Source of the DNA: Chara braunii
Lineage: Eukaryota; Streptophyta; Charophyceae; Charales; Characeae
Direction of reading: 5' to 3'
Assembly (NCBI GenBank): GCA_003427395.1
Contig: BFEA01000271.1
Span: 1,943,704 to 2,007,703, forward strand
DNA length: 64,000 nucleotides
Shown here: one piece after another, positions 1-10,290 of the stretch
Layout: every line of letters starts with the position of its first letter
How positions within the stretch are numbered: position 1 is the stretch's first letter
The notes under the pieces: generated by a model
The model's input: the letters and a program-made list of their open reading frames with translations, nothing else
Databases searched by the model: none
What the model was told of the DNA's origin: nothing
Position numbers and translations under genes: made by a program

Positions 1-10
1 TCGGTCTTTT

Positions 11-23
11 AAGAGGGGGAGTG
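11..23 (+). other. Polypurine tract of the off-window element
   Basis: The purine run AAGAGGGGGAG sits directly before an LTR that begins TGTTACA. In LTR retrotransposons this tract resists RNase H and primes plus-strand DNA, so it marks the 3' end of an internal region lying left of the window on the plus strand. Confidence 0.7.
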
Positions 24-1103
24 TGTTACATCTTCGACGCCACACGGGCCCTACCGGACCCGACTTAGGGCCAGAGGGACACAGTAGGGCCTAAAGGCCC
101 GACCTTGGGGGTATTACAGGCCGTAAAGGCCTCATCTTGGACCAGACCCGACGGGCAGGCCCAAACGACATTACCGTTTGGGCCTGGCGGCGCTCTTGAG
201 GCTGCCGCCCGCCAGTTGAGGCTGAACCGTCAATCTTGACGGTTCAGGACACGGCCAGGCCTCGCAGCATAGAGGCCGGCCTCTGCCCCACCGGTATAAA
301 GGTACCGGTCCAGCCTCATTCCGGCATCGAACCACCGGCAGTCTGTGCGGTGCGTTATGGTTAGCGCCAGAGCGCTAGCGCTATACTTAGCGCAGGAGCA
401 CGAGGAGCAACAGCGGCAGCGATAGCGCAGCAGCGGCAGCGAGCAGAGCAGCAGCAGCGGCGACTGAGCAGGATCGGTGGCCATAGCCGCCTGAGGTATC
501 AGGAGCCGGAGGTTCTCTCCTCCCTCCCATCGCCAGTCCCCTCTCCCTCTCTCTCCTCCTCGACTCCCTTCTTCTTCTTCTTCTTCTTCTTCAGACTCGA
601 GACTTGTACTAGTTGGACAGAGATCAGAGTTGGACTTCGGTGGTAAGAGGCTGTGGTACTTACCGGGTTCGAGACTTGGAGATTGTCGGGGATGATACTC
701 GGCTGCGTCACAGATTGGACACCGGTTACATTAGGACTCTGTATCTCCGACATTGGTGACTTATTGTCCTCGACATTTTGATCTTGTTCAATGACATTTT
801 GGATTACCATATCGGTGACCTACTGGTTTCTATCTCGGTGACATGTGGTGCTACCTACATCTCCCACCTCCTTCGTCTCTCCTCCCACCTTCATCTGTGT
901 ATGTGTGTACGGGGCTGAGCATCATCTATGTATGGCTCAGACCCCACCATCTCACGATTGTATGTGTGTGGAGTGATATCTATGTGAGTCAGTCTATGTG
1001 AGTCAGTCCGTTTCTCAGACTTTCGTTGCATACATACTCATCCTATATTGGTTGATCTTTGGTTCTACCCCATACTCGTTGATAAAATCACGAGTATGTA
1101 ACA
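24..1103 (+). repeat. Complete 3' LTR (about 1080 bp)
   Basis: The block starts TGTTACA just after a polypurine tract and ends TGTAACA, an exact 7 bp inverted terminal repeat with the canonical TG...CA ends. A TATAAA box lies at 295-300 within a GC-rich region and fits the LTR promoter. A CTT trinucleotide run lies near 568-592. The ORFs here are low-complexity shadows. The internal region is outside the window, so the family cannot be named and the target duplication cannot be tested. A solo LTR is less likely because the purine tract is in place. Confidence 0.75.
295..300 (+). promoter_or_regulatory. TATA box of the LTR
   Basis: TATAAA lies between two GGTACCGG-like GC-rich stretches about 270 bp into the LTR, the usual place for the U3 promoter of an LTR retrotransposon. 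No transcript data are available. Confidence 0.4.
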
Positions 1104-1280
1104 TTTGCACTCTGTAGTTCAGACAACAGAGCACGTGTCTCGCAGCAAATCAACCACCACATTTAACTAGCAGACATGCAGAGTTGCAAATAGTGCAAAG
1201 CAGGCACAAGACTAAAGAAACAGAGACTCGTTTTTTGAAAAAAGTATGATTAACTTTGAACTTTGAACTTTGGATGTAGA
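1104..1280. other. Spacer, nothing recognised
   Basis: A short stretch between two LTRs. The only regularity is AACTTTGAACTTTGAACTTT, a small heptamer-like repeat near 1254-1272. No ORF or structural RNA was seen. Confidence 0.4.
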
Positions 1281-2250
1281 GGGTCCTCGGCAGGCCCGAA
1301 GGGCCCCTATTGTAAGAGTGCCCGCCCTAAGTGAAGGCGGGCCTAACATATCACAAGAGGCCCGCGACTGTCAAATTCATATTTGGGGTCCAGGCAGTTG
1401 CGACGCGTCATTTGGTTGAGAGGAACCCAGGCCGAGCAGCAAAGACATTTCTACGGCCTTCTGGGCCTTTCCAAAGAATGCAGGCCCTGGTCGAGAATCG
1501 CAGAATCATACACTTACAGTTGGGAGGCCCAACAGCAAGAGGCCCAGTAGCTGCACACAAACGCAGCATCCTGGGGCCTACCAGAAGCTTCTGGGCCCAG
1601 GCCCAGCCCAGCCAGGCTGCGTGAGCAGGCCAGCTCTTTCCATATAGGGAAGATCTCTCCCCGGGCAGCCTCATTCGGGCACTTGCTGGCTGGCGGCAGC
1701 GCTGCTGGAGCGATAGCTCGCATGCTGGCTGCTAGCATTGGAGCAAGAGGCTGCACACGTGCGGTTGTGTGGTGAACCAGGGCGCTAAAGCTGGCCGTGG
1801 GCTTGGACATACAGTGAGGCGTACGGGTGGTCTTCGGGTGTACAACAAAGGGAGACGTGGGAGAGAGTCAAGGGGGAGAGCGAAGGATGATGATGATGAT
1901 GATGATGATGTGAGGGCACACACCTGGTATTGGCGATGGTTCTGCATGGGCGACATCTTCAAGTACTTCGGGTGCTGCTGACGTCAACAGTTGCATTGTC
2001 AATTAGTAGGCTAGTAGTAGCTGTGTAGGGAGTAGGCTGGGCACCGAGCGCCAGGTAGGGAGATAGAGACTGGATACATATGTTGGTGGTGGCGAGAGCA
2101 AGCTCTCATTGACATTGACTTTCACTGCTACGATTCTCCATTGGTGTTATATTGGTGCAATGCTGCTTCCTGAACACTGTTACGATTTGGCTTTTAATGT
2201 GATTGTGCAATCTGAATATTGTCATCTCGTTTCTGTTCATTTTCCTTGCA
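1281..2250 (+). repeat. 5' LTR of family A copy 1
   Basis: Matches the LTRs at 28732-29679, 36828-37794 and 58597-59607, for example the shared GCCCGCCCTAAGTGAAGGCG and a GAT microsatellite near 1886-1911. The last bases are CCTTGCA, followed by the primer site. The first about ten bases expected of the family (TGCGAGG...) are degraded, so the left border is approximate. A short hairpin GAGAGC-AA-GCTCTC lies near 2094-2107 in the U5 half. Confidence 0.8.
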
Positions 2251-2253
2251 ATT

Positions 2254-2265
2254 TGGTTTCGGAGC
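2254..2265 (+). other. Primer-binding site, initiator tRNA-Met type
   Basis: TGGTTTCGGAGC lies three bases after the LTR end. It differs at two positions from TGGTATCAGAGC, the complement of the 3' end of plant initiator tRNA-Met. Sister copies carry closer matches. Confidence 0.75.
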
Positions 2266-3525
2266 TGGGTCGAACTCCGCATATTGGTTCTTCACATTAG
2301 TTGTTCGGTGCTTCGCATGAGGTGTGGGGCAGTGATAAGGCTTGGGCGTTGAACGTAAGGCGGCCCAGGGTCGTGTGGGCGCTCTAGGAAGCTATGTGGT
2401 GATATTAGGGGTACATGTTGGATGATGAGAGCTCGCTGATGTGGCATTTAAGCCAAGGTGGAACTGCATTCTGTTGTGGGTTGTGCCGAGGCAAAGACCG
2501 GTCATCATAAATGCACATCAGGTTGCCGGTGAGAAATCTGTGGTTGGGGGCAGCATTATGAGGTACGTTGGTTCCTTCCTTATCTACCCTCTTCATTGCT
2601 TCTTACCGCGAGGAAGCGAGTTCTGTCTTGAGAGTCCTCTCAATGTGAGGTGTCGAGAGCGCTCAACCTTGAGAGTCGACATTCTTCCTGGGCAGCAAGT
2701 TGGTGGGAGACAGGTGATGCCTCTGAAGGGCCCTGGACGAAGCACTCGGGTCACGGTCACCATGCCAACCCGCTGGGACTAGTACACACATGCTTTGCCG
2801 CAAGTCCTTGGTTTCTGCTGCTGCGCAATAGAAGTCATGCAGGGCATGCCAGCCCTTTGAACAGACGCTTACCAGACCGTCTCTAAATACTTTTGGCGGG
2901 GACCCGGTGTTGATTCTGGTTGTGATCGTCGTCCTGTCTGCGACGTTAAATAATTCCTAAGGAGTTACAGGGGATCTCCTTAAATGCCTCCTGATCAGCT
3001 AGATCAAACCGGGTGTAAGGCTCGTTGCATGCGAGGATAAATAATGTGCAGGGGCTGGCAGGTTCGGCGTTGACTTGGGGCACAGGGGTGGGCCGGATTG
3101 CACACCCTTAGACACGCTGCTCAACCAGATGCTCAGAGCGTCGACACAAAGAGACAACTCAAGAAGGACACAGGGGGGATTCCGACAACTATTCGCTGTA
3201 GCATTAAATAGATAAACAGCCATTCAGCATACATCTATGCAGGGAGCATTATTTCCATTTTTGATTATTTAGATGTAACAGACTTGACTGACAACTGACA
3301 GACAGCTGCAGATAGAGTAGCATTCTTTGCTGCATTGCCATCTGTATCAGAGCAATCTAAAAATAGATTTAACATTCCCTGTAGAATCTGACATTGGTCG
3401 AGACCTAACCACCTAACTGTTCTTCCCAAGCCGACCGAAGTTAGTTGTGTATCATAATCGGTTGTGCGTCATGCTAAGGTAGGATTCAGTGTGAATTCTA
3501 GTTTAGATCACACACACTGTACCTC
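2266..3525 (+). other. Untranslated leader of family A copy 1
   Basis: A 1.26 kb stretch between primer site and gag. It aligns in both minus-strand copies (35602-36812 and 54634-56125), including the stretch around CAGACCGTCTCTAAATA. That stretch lies in a 193 bp tandem duplication in the copy at 55231-55616. No convincing ORF is seen; the short ORFs are not conserved between copies. Confidence 0.6.
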
Positions 3526-5470
3526 ATGAGTGATGCAAGCACTAGTGAGGAGTTGTTAGTGGACGACCGTCGGACTACTCATAGAACTGCTCCCAGTCGA
3601 CCTTTGACTTTCCTAAAGTTAGGTCCAGGAGACGAGAGGAGACTGCGGAGAGAGGCTAGAGAAAGAACAACGGCAAGAAGAGCAAGGGTCGTTGAGGATA
3701 GTGCCAGGTCTAGGATTTCAGCTAGCACCGGTACGACCACGGCTACTTCCTCTACCATGTGGCAGGCCTCTTCACATGCCACTTCGTCAGGAGTTAGTCA
3801 GAGTGGTTCTCGGGTTTCCATTAGCCAGAGCGCTGGCTTGCAAGTCAACCAGCAGACTCAACTCACGCCGGAGGATTATGAGATCCTCCAAGCAGAAGAA
3901 CTTCAGGATGAGTTGTAGCGGCAATTGGATGAAGCAGCAGAGAGGAGAAGAAGAGCTATAATGAGGAAAGCTAGACTAGGAGGTAGATTGCAGGAACTAA
4001 GCAGATTAGAAGCATTAGATGAGTCAACACTTAACCCTGCGATGCGAGCACTGCGTAACTCGCTCTTGTGTGTGACGGAGGCGCAGGTTGTTCAGCAGGA
4101 GGTGTTGGCTGAACTAGTGGCATGCCAAAAACAAATTCTGGCTGCATTACAGGCTCCTCATCCAATAATGAGGCAACCTCAGTTTGTTGTAGCTCCCCCC
4201 CTCCGGGTGCGGGTCAATGACGCTGCCGCCGGTATGGCCTTCATTCTCACCTATGTTTGGCATGCCCCCTCCAGGTGGTTATGTAGCAACTAGTGGTCTG
4301 ATTCATAGAATCTCAGCCGTACCAACGACGACAGTGGTTACTACAGTCCCATTGTCAAGCCAGGCCCGGGTTAGCGTGCAGCAACCTGTTTTGGTGGCTA
4401 GACAGCCACTGCAACAATCCTCTGGGCCAATGCAGCCTATGCAGTGGATGCCCAAAATACCCTTGTTGAGTCCTAAGCCCTTCTCCAGCAACAGGAAGAA
4501 GGATGAGGACTTGGACGACTGGGTAAGGACGATGCCTACTTATGTGAGGCACAAACTTACCAGGCCGGAGCAAGAAGTTGTAGCGGCTGCCTCCTTCCTA
4601 GAGGGGTCAGCAGCCCGCTGGTTGAATGGCCTAGTGCAGCAGCAAGGCTACGGTCAAAACTTCGATGCCTATGCCCAGGCCCAGGCCCAGACATTGGAAG
4701 GGTTTGTACGGTCCGCGTATAATAGGTGGCATGACCCGCAAGGGGCTCAAAAGGCCACAGACGCAATCAACCGTCTTTGTGCCAGAAGGTACAAAAATGT
4801 TAGAGAGCTCACGGATACCGTAGAATGTCTGCTCGTGGTACCTGGCGTGCGCTACGACCAGCAGGTACTCCTTACGGATTACCTTAGATGTCTACCTTCA
4901 GAGCTTAGGACAAAGCTGGTAGATGAGGCCTATGTCGACCAGCACAACTTCGCTTCATTCAGCAAGAAAGCGTTAGACATAGAGGCAAAGTTGGGATCTG
5001 CGCATCAAAGTCAGGGAGATGGTAGGAAGAAGAGACTACCCCAGGACTGGAAGAAGAAAGGTCAACTAATGTTCGCCGACCTCGATGGTCGGGCGACAGA
5101 AAATGACGACTTCCCAGACCTTGGGGAGGAGACAGAGCACGATGGGGCCAGCGAGACTTCGGATGGGGGAGTCGTGGCACCCATCAAAGAAAAGGCTAGG
5201 GGGACCGGGAAGAAGAAGGTAGGCCAGTCTACAGGTCAGGGCGACCAAGGCACGCCCGCTTGGGTGAAACTTGGTTTAGAGGATGAGGTGTGGAGGGACC
5301 GAGTTGCTAGGGGCACGTGCATGAACTGTGACAACTATGGCCACACGTCCCAAACGTGCCAAGGCAAGAAAGTCCTGACGAGGGTAGCCTCCCCAACGGT
5401 GGTGGGACTATCTTCGAACCCTGGTGGTGCTTCTGCGAGCACTTCGCAGGGAAACACCTCAGGCCGGTAG
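3526..5470 (+). pseudogene. gag: Gag (capsid/nucleocapsid) of family A, broken
   Basis: Structural polyprotein that packages element RNA. The start MSDAS is shared with copies at 35601 (-) and 54633 (-), which supports the ATG at 3526. The N-terminus is rich in Arg and Glu and likely helical. A TAG at 3916-3918 interrupts the frame, then the same frame continues from 3919. A one-base change in a C run near 4195-4205 shifts the frame, and the rest runs open from 4217. The middle holds the retrotransposon Gag region with the sequence SAARWLNGLVQQQGYG. A CCHC zinc knuckle (C-x2-C-x4-H-x4-C) lies at 5318-5359. The ORF stops at 5468-5470, just after a slippery site that links it to protease. Confidence 0.85.
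5449..5455 (+). promoter_or_regulatory. Putative -1 ribosomal frameshift site GGGAAAC
   Basis: The heptamer G GGA AAC is phased with the gag codons (Gln-Gly-Asn) and lies 12 bases before the gag stop at 5468. Protease is open in the -1 frame over the same stretch. GGGAAAC is an established retroviral slippery heptamer. The same heptamer sits at the same point in copies at 33729-33735 (-) and 52730-52736 (-). A 9 bp perfect stem (5495-5503 with 5518-5526) lies downstream, though 39 bases away is farther than usual. Confidence 0.65.
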
Positions 5471-6258
5471 GAGTTTTAGTCGCTCTTACTCGCGCTGAAG
5501 TGGTAACGTTGCCTTCCCCACTTCAGGCATTGGCCGGGGCTAGTGACCAACGTATCGCCCCGCAGACACATTTAAACCCACCGACGCTCTGTTCGAGAGA
5601 CGTGTCTGAGGCCCTAGAACAGTCAGAGACTGAGTGGTTAGGGAAGGACCCTAGAGACTCTTGGGCGATGATCAGTAGAGGTCCTAGGGGTGAACATTTC
5701 GTGGTAGAGGTTGATGTAGGTGGCCGCAAACTTGGCGCCTTCGCAGACATAGGCTCTACACGAAACTTCATCAGTCGTGCTTGTGTGGATAGACTGCGCT
5801 TAGGGGACCAAGTGTAGCGGCTTAGCAGAACTGTAGCTTCTACGCTGGCCAACAAGCACCAAATTATGGTTAAAGACTATGTCAAGGACGTGGTATGTAC
5901 CTTCCCCTATGGAGGAGGGGAAATAAGCCGTAAAATCTCATTCCTGGTTAGCGACGAACTGCCCTTTGACATGCTTCTAGGTATGTACTACCTCGAGGTC
6001 TCGCAACCTCAGTTCGACTGGGATAGAAAGGTGCTGATTCACAAATTGCCCAATGGTAGAACTGTTAGATTGCAAAAGTTTAAGGCCAACAGTCTAATAG
6101 AAAACTACGGGCGCATGTGTGCATCATCTTTTTATAACTATTATAAGCAAAATCGTGAGGAGGGCATGTATCTAGTCTTTGTCTCTAAGAAAGGGGAGGC
6201 CATAAAAACACCCCCAGAGATAGAATTAGTCTTAGCAACATATTCAGACCTTTTTTAG
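5456..6258 (+). pseudogene. Aspartic protease region of family A, broken
   Basis: Retropepsin-type protease that would cleave Gag-Pol. The frame is -1 relative to gag and overlaps it; the overlap is open from about 5356. The region around GAFADIGSTRNFIS holds the expected active-site loop, but it reads Asp-Ile-Gly instead of the usual Asp-Ser/Thr-Gly. The second conserved part FDMLLGMYYLE (Leu-Leu-Gly flap-side motif) follows. A CAG to TAG change ends the frame at 5815-5817, and a second stop at 6256-6258 replaces a Glu codon present in sister copies. Downstream residues lead into the RT. Confidence 0.8.
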
Positions 6259-7600
6259 GAGCCCACAGGCGTGGTAGAAAGGGAGGTGGTCCATGCAATA
6301 GAGGTTGTCCCAGGTAGTAAGGTACCTAGAGGATGAATCTATAGGATGTCGCCTGCGGAGTTGGATGAGCTCCGCCGCCAGCTCAAGGAGCTCACAGAAA
6401 AGGGATGGATTCGGCCTAATACGGTGCGCCAGTCTTATTTGTTCCTAAGAAGGGAGGTACACTAAGGATGTGCATTGACTATAGGGGCCTTAATGCCATC
6501 ACCGTTAAGAACGCGGAGCCCCTACCCCGCATCGACGACCTACTGGATAGAGTGCAGGGATGCCGGTACTTTACTAAGATAGATCTAAAGTCTGGATACC
6601 ATCAAATTGCTATTAGACCTGAGGACCAACACAAAACCGCATTTCAGATCAGGTACGGTCTGTATGAGTTTGTGGTGATGCTCTTCGGCCTATGCAATGC
6701 GCCTGGGACATTCCAACACGCAATGAACAGGATCGTTCATGATTACGTAGATAAGTTTATCATCGTGTACCTCAACGATATCCTCGTCTTTAGTAAGACT
6801 GTAGAGGAGCACGCTGAACACTTGAAAATAGTGCTAGGTCTCCTAAGACAACACAAGTACAAGGTTAACTTGGAGAAATGCGAGTTTGGTCGCACCAAGA
6901 TCTTGTATTTGGGTCATGAAATTTCAGCAGATGGGTTGAGGCCAGACGATGCAAAGGTGGCCAGCATTCGTGACTGGCCCAGACCTCAGACTGTTCCTGA
7001 GGTCAGATCGTTTTGGGGGATAACGGGCTGTTATCGTCCGTTTGTAAGGAACTATAGTACTATAGCTTCCCCATTAACAGATCTAACTCGACTTGACACC
7101 CCTTGGGAATAGACAAAAGAGTGTGAGGCAGCCTTTAAGAAATTGAAGTACGCTCTAACACACTATGAAGTCCTCAAGCTCCCGGATCCTGATCAGCCCT
7201 TTGTCGTGACCACAGACGCCAGCCAATATGGCGTAGGCGCGGTCCTTGCGCAAAAGGAGGGAAAAAAGTTGAGACGTATAAAGTATATGAGTAAAAAGAT
7301 GCCATCTCAGAAACTAGCCAGGTCCACTTACGAACGTGGGCTCTATGCCTTGTATAGAGGGCTGGTTCACCGGAGACACTATCTCCTTGGCATATTCTTT
7401 TATGTAAGATCTGACCATGAGACCTTGCGCGGGATCAAGACACAACCGGTACTCACTGATGCACTCAAGAGGTGGGTTCAAGTAATAAACATGTATGACT
7501 ATCAACTTGATCCAATAAAGGGAGAGTACAACAAGGTGGCTGACGCGTTATCACGTAGGGCAGATTATCTAAGGGCCTTAGTAACCGAGTTTGGCATATC
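6259..7600 (+). pseudogene. pol: RT and RNase H of family A, broken
   Basis: Copies element RNA into DNA. The RT N-terminus carries an in-frame TGA near 6334 and a roughly 11-base deletion near 6420. It then runs through CIDYRGLNA, the LKSGYHQI region (motif A), and [12 protein letters not shown] (motif B). The catalytic box reads YLNDI where related copies have YLDDI, so one catalytic Asp is lost. A TGG to TAG change at about 7110 ends that ORF. RNase H follows with TTDASQYG (first catalytic Asp), STYERGLYAL (the Glu is kept) and SDHETL. The tether ADALSRRADY closes the domain near 7560. Other copies of this pol lie at 14620-15800, 30848-32900 and 50979-51860. Confidence 0.88.
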
Positions 7601-8727
7601 TGACGAACTCACTCGATCACTGGTGGAAGCCTACCAACAAAATCCAGTTATGTCTGAGATCATTCGTAGATTTCGTGCGAAAGATAAGGTAACTTCCGAC
7701 GAATTCACGATGGTAAATGACTTGCTGTTTCTTGAGAAGGCAGGGAATAAAAGGTTGTGTGTTCCTGATAGTGAGTCATTACGTAGTTTATTTTTAGGAG
7801 AATGTCATGATGCAACTGGTCATTTTGGCTATAGAAAGACATCAACTAACTTAGTACAAAGATTTTGGTGGCCCTCTATGATGCAAGATGCAAAGAGATA
7901 CGTTGAAACCTGTCAGGGCTCAGGCTCCGCTTGGGTTGATTAAGCCCTTGCCGATTCCTGAAGGGCCGGGTCCGAGTGTGTCCATGGACTTCACGGGTAC
8001 TCTTGTGACCAGCCGGTCTGGGAAAAGACACATCTTTGTTATAGTGGACCGCTTTTCTAAGTATGCCAGATTAATCGCTATGCCAGATTAATCGCTATGC
8101 CAGACTAATCGCTATGCCAGAAAATGCTAAAACTGACTACGTCATCAAACTCTTTATGGATAACAAGGTACGTGACTTCGGTTTGCCTGCATCTATTGTT
8201 AGTGACAGAGATGTGAGATTCACCAGTGAATTGTGGCAATCAATCGCTGAAAAGATGGGCACAAAGCTCCAAATGACATCAGGGAATCACCCTGAGTCAA
8301 ATGGCCAAGCAGAACAAAATAATCGAGTAGTACAACACCTGCTTAGACATTATATCAAGCCAAGTCAGGACGACTGGGACGAGAAACTACCTCTCGTCGC
8401 CAACTTGTATAACAACGCTGTGCACAGTACTACAGGAACGCCTCCCAACCAACTGCACCTTGGTTGGAAACCCAGAACTGCACTTGACTTTCCACTACAA
8501 CACCTGGCATCATAAAGTTTGTTGTCAAATATGAACAGATGCTGCAGCAGGCGGTTGAGCATATCAGGAAATCTCATGATGCAATGATCGCATCTGAGAA
8601 TAAGCACAGACGACCCTCTAACTTTCAGGTAGGTGATAGAGTCTAGGTTAAGTCATCTAAACGAGGTCAGGAGTTAGGCATTTCACGTAAACTAATGCCA
8701 CAATACTTTGGGCCATGGGAGATCCTC
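7601..8727 (+). pseudogene. Integrase of family A, broken and truncated
   Basis: Would insert the DNA copy. The N-terminal HHCC zinc domain shows ECHDATGHFGY, but its Cys pair is hit by a deletion of about 26 bases near 7915. The catalytic core keeps all three acidic sites: MDF (about 7985), VSDRDVRF (about 8205) and HPESNGQAE (about 8290). A 17-base unit is present three times at about 8068-8120 and shifts the frame. Another deletion lies near 8490. The tail begins NFQVGDRV and stops at FGPWEI where foreign LTR sequence starts. The intact comparison is at 57216-58556. Confidence 0.85.
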
Positions 8728-8786
8728 CACCGCTCAGTCTTCCACTTCCGTCTGGATACGAGCGAGCGAGCGAGCGAGCGAGCGAG

Positions 8787-8848
<62 letters not shown>

Positions 8849-9230
8849 ATTTGAGATCTGAACTTAGGGACACTCGGGCCATTGCCCTGGTCTAGTATTT
8901 CGGGCAAAGACCTGCTTTTGGACGTTGTATTGAGACTGGGACTTCAAGGACATTCGGAATTGGCGACACTGGCGACTTGGTCTCTCGCCCTTCTCTTCCC
9001 CTTTTCCCTCTCCCTCCTACTTCGTCCGAGGATGATAACGGAACAACGCCCCTTGTATGTTGCGCTGCCCCCTTCTCACCGTGTGATGGATGTACGAGTG
9101 TGCATTGTCCATTCTGATATTGTTGTGTCAGGTGTATGTTCAGTCTTCAGCTTCATTTATTTAGTCTCTTGCTTTGAGTTGACTCCTTGGATTTGCGCTA
9201 TACTTGTCCTGTTTGGATGTGTATGCGACA
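8728..9230 (+). repeat. LTR 3' part of an unassigned element (family E)
   Basis: Starts at the point where family A copy 1 breaks off and ends in GCGACA followed by a tRNA-Met-type primer site, so it is the right end of a 5' LTR. It contains a GAGC run and a long AG run (8757-8846). The open frame across 8882-9322 runs through the LTR and primer site and is not a gene. The start is lost or unrecognised. Confidence 0.55.
8757..8846 (+). repeat. GAGC and AG microsatellite
   Basis: About eight GAGC units pass into an uninterrupted AG run of about 56 bases. This is low-complexity sequence; the Arg-Glu ORF across it has no coding meaning. Confidence 0.9.
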
Positions 9231-9232
9231 AT

Positions 9233-9245
9233 TTGGTATTCGAGC
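9233..9245 (+). other. Primer-binding site, tRNA-Met type
   Basis: TGGTATTCGAGC lies two bases after the LTR end and matches the plant initiator-Met primer complement except for two bases. The expected internal region does not follow: after about 80 bases the sequence turns into an ATTG array. Confidence 0.6.
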
Positions 9246-9321
9246 GATCTCAACGAGAGAAAGTCTGCTCACCTCAGGCGAGAAGTAATCAAGTATTGAT
9301 TAGAGAAACAACAATCGATTG

Positions 9322-9480
9322 ATTTGATCAATCACTAATCGAACAAGCATTGATTGATTGATTGATTAGTTTATTGATTGATTGATTAGTTTATTGATTG
9401 ATGGATTGATTGATTAGTTGATTGATTGACTGATTGCTTATTGATTAGCTGATTAATTAGCTGATTAATAAATCGATTAT
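9322..9480 (+). repeat. ATTG tetranucleotide array
   Basis: Imperfect GATT/ATTG repeats with GATTAGTTT variants. It is the reverse complement of the AATC array at 17160-17370, so the 7.7 kb between them is framed by inverted simple arrays. Confidence 0.85.
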
Positions 9481-9482
9481 CA

Positions 9483-9690
9483 ATTTGCTAAGTTCTGAAT
9501 CCGCGAATTCTGAGATTTTCGAAAAGTCCGCGACTTGCTGAAATCCCATAATTTTTAAAAATCCGCGAATTCTGCGATTATCAGAAATTCTGCGATTTTG
9601 GAAAATTCCGTGAATTTTGAAAATTTGCCGATTCCACGTTCCGCTAAATCCAAAAATTCCGTGATTTCGAAATAGAGGGGATCGAAGTAA
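9483..9690. repeat. AT-rich degenerate repeat with CCGCGAATTCTG motifs
   Basis: Short phrases such as TCCGCGAATTCTG, GATTTTCGAAAA and TTCCGTGAATTTTG recur about every 25-30 bases. Similar phrases occur at 28515-28731 and 46745-46989 and more weakly at 17035-17150. No coding signal. Confidence 0.5.
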
Positions 9691-9917
9691 TTATCGAAAT
9701 TCGAGTTAGTGCATTAGTACTAATTCAGGAATTACTGCCGTTTTACCCGAATTGCAATGAACCTCGCAAGATTCAACTCAAAATACAACATGCAATTGAG
9801 AACATTCACATGGCGTTCACACAAGCTTGAGCGGTGTCCATGAATAGTGCAAATTCGAAGTTCCAGTCAAATCACAATAATATACACTTGAAAAAGTTTG
9901 AGAAGAAATTGTTTCAA

Positions 9918-10290
9918 CCACTGCAACACTCCTCAGGTATGTACCTGACTCCCTCCTGCTTCTCTTCTTTTCTCTCTCGCTCTCTCTATCTCTATATATA
10001 CTCTACTTCTCTTTCTCTCTCGCTCTCTCTCTATATATGGTGAAAATGTAATAGATTGTGAACCAGTATTAGGGTATCTTCACCGAGGCAACCACTGCAA
10101 CACTCCTCAGGTATGTACCTGATTCCCTCCTGCTTCTTCTTCTTTTCTCTCTCGCTCTCTCTCTCTATACCCTACTTCTCTTTCTCTCTCGCTCTCTCTC
10201 TCTATACCCTACTTCTCTTTCTCTCTCGCTCTCTCTCTCAATACCCTACTTCTCTTTCTCTCTCGCTCTCTCTCTCTCTTTGTACTCTAC
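9918..10290 (+). repeat. CT-rich minisatellite with tandem duplication
   Basis: The phrase CACTCCTCAGGTATGTACCTGA occurs at about 9926 and again at about 10100, a duplication about 174 bases apart. Then a unit of about 37 bases (CCCTACTTCTCTTTCTCTC followed by a CT run) repeats three to four times at about 10168-10290. Serine/leucine-rich ORFs here are artefacts. Confidence 0.75.

Larger units (their letters stand above)
1281..8727 (+). mobile_element. Ty3/gypsy retrotransposon family A, copy 1
   Basis: Order on the plus strand: 5' LTR, tRNA-Met primer site, 1.26 kb leader, gag, protease, RT, RNase H, integrase. The RT-RNase H-integrase order places it in Ty3/gypsy, and the integrase tail of sister copies points to a chromovirus-like lineage. 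The copy is dead: premature stops in gag, protease and RNase H, several indels, and an altered RT active site. It ends abruptly near 8727, where a different LTR begins, so the integrase C-terminus and 3' LTR are missing. Related copies lie at 28732-37794 (-) and 50721-59607. Confidence 0.9.

Noticed and set aside
230-810. Minus-strand ORFs inside the first LTR (Ser- and Lys-rich)
   Set aside because: They lie in an LTR and arise from CTT and CAG simple sequence; no domain.
8695-8895. ORF with Arg-Glu repeats
   Set aside because: It is the translation of an AG microsatellite crossing the joint of two elements.
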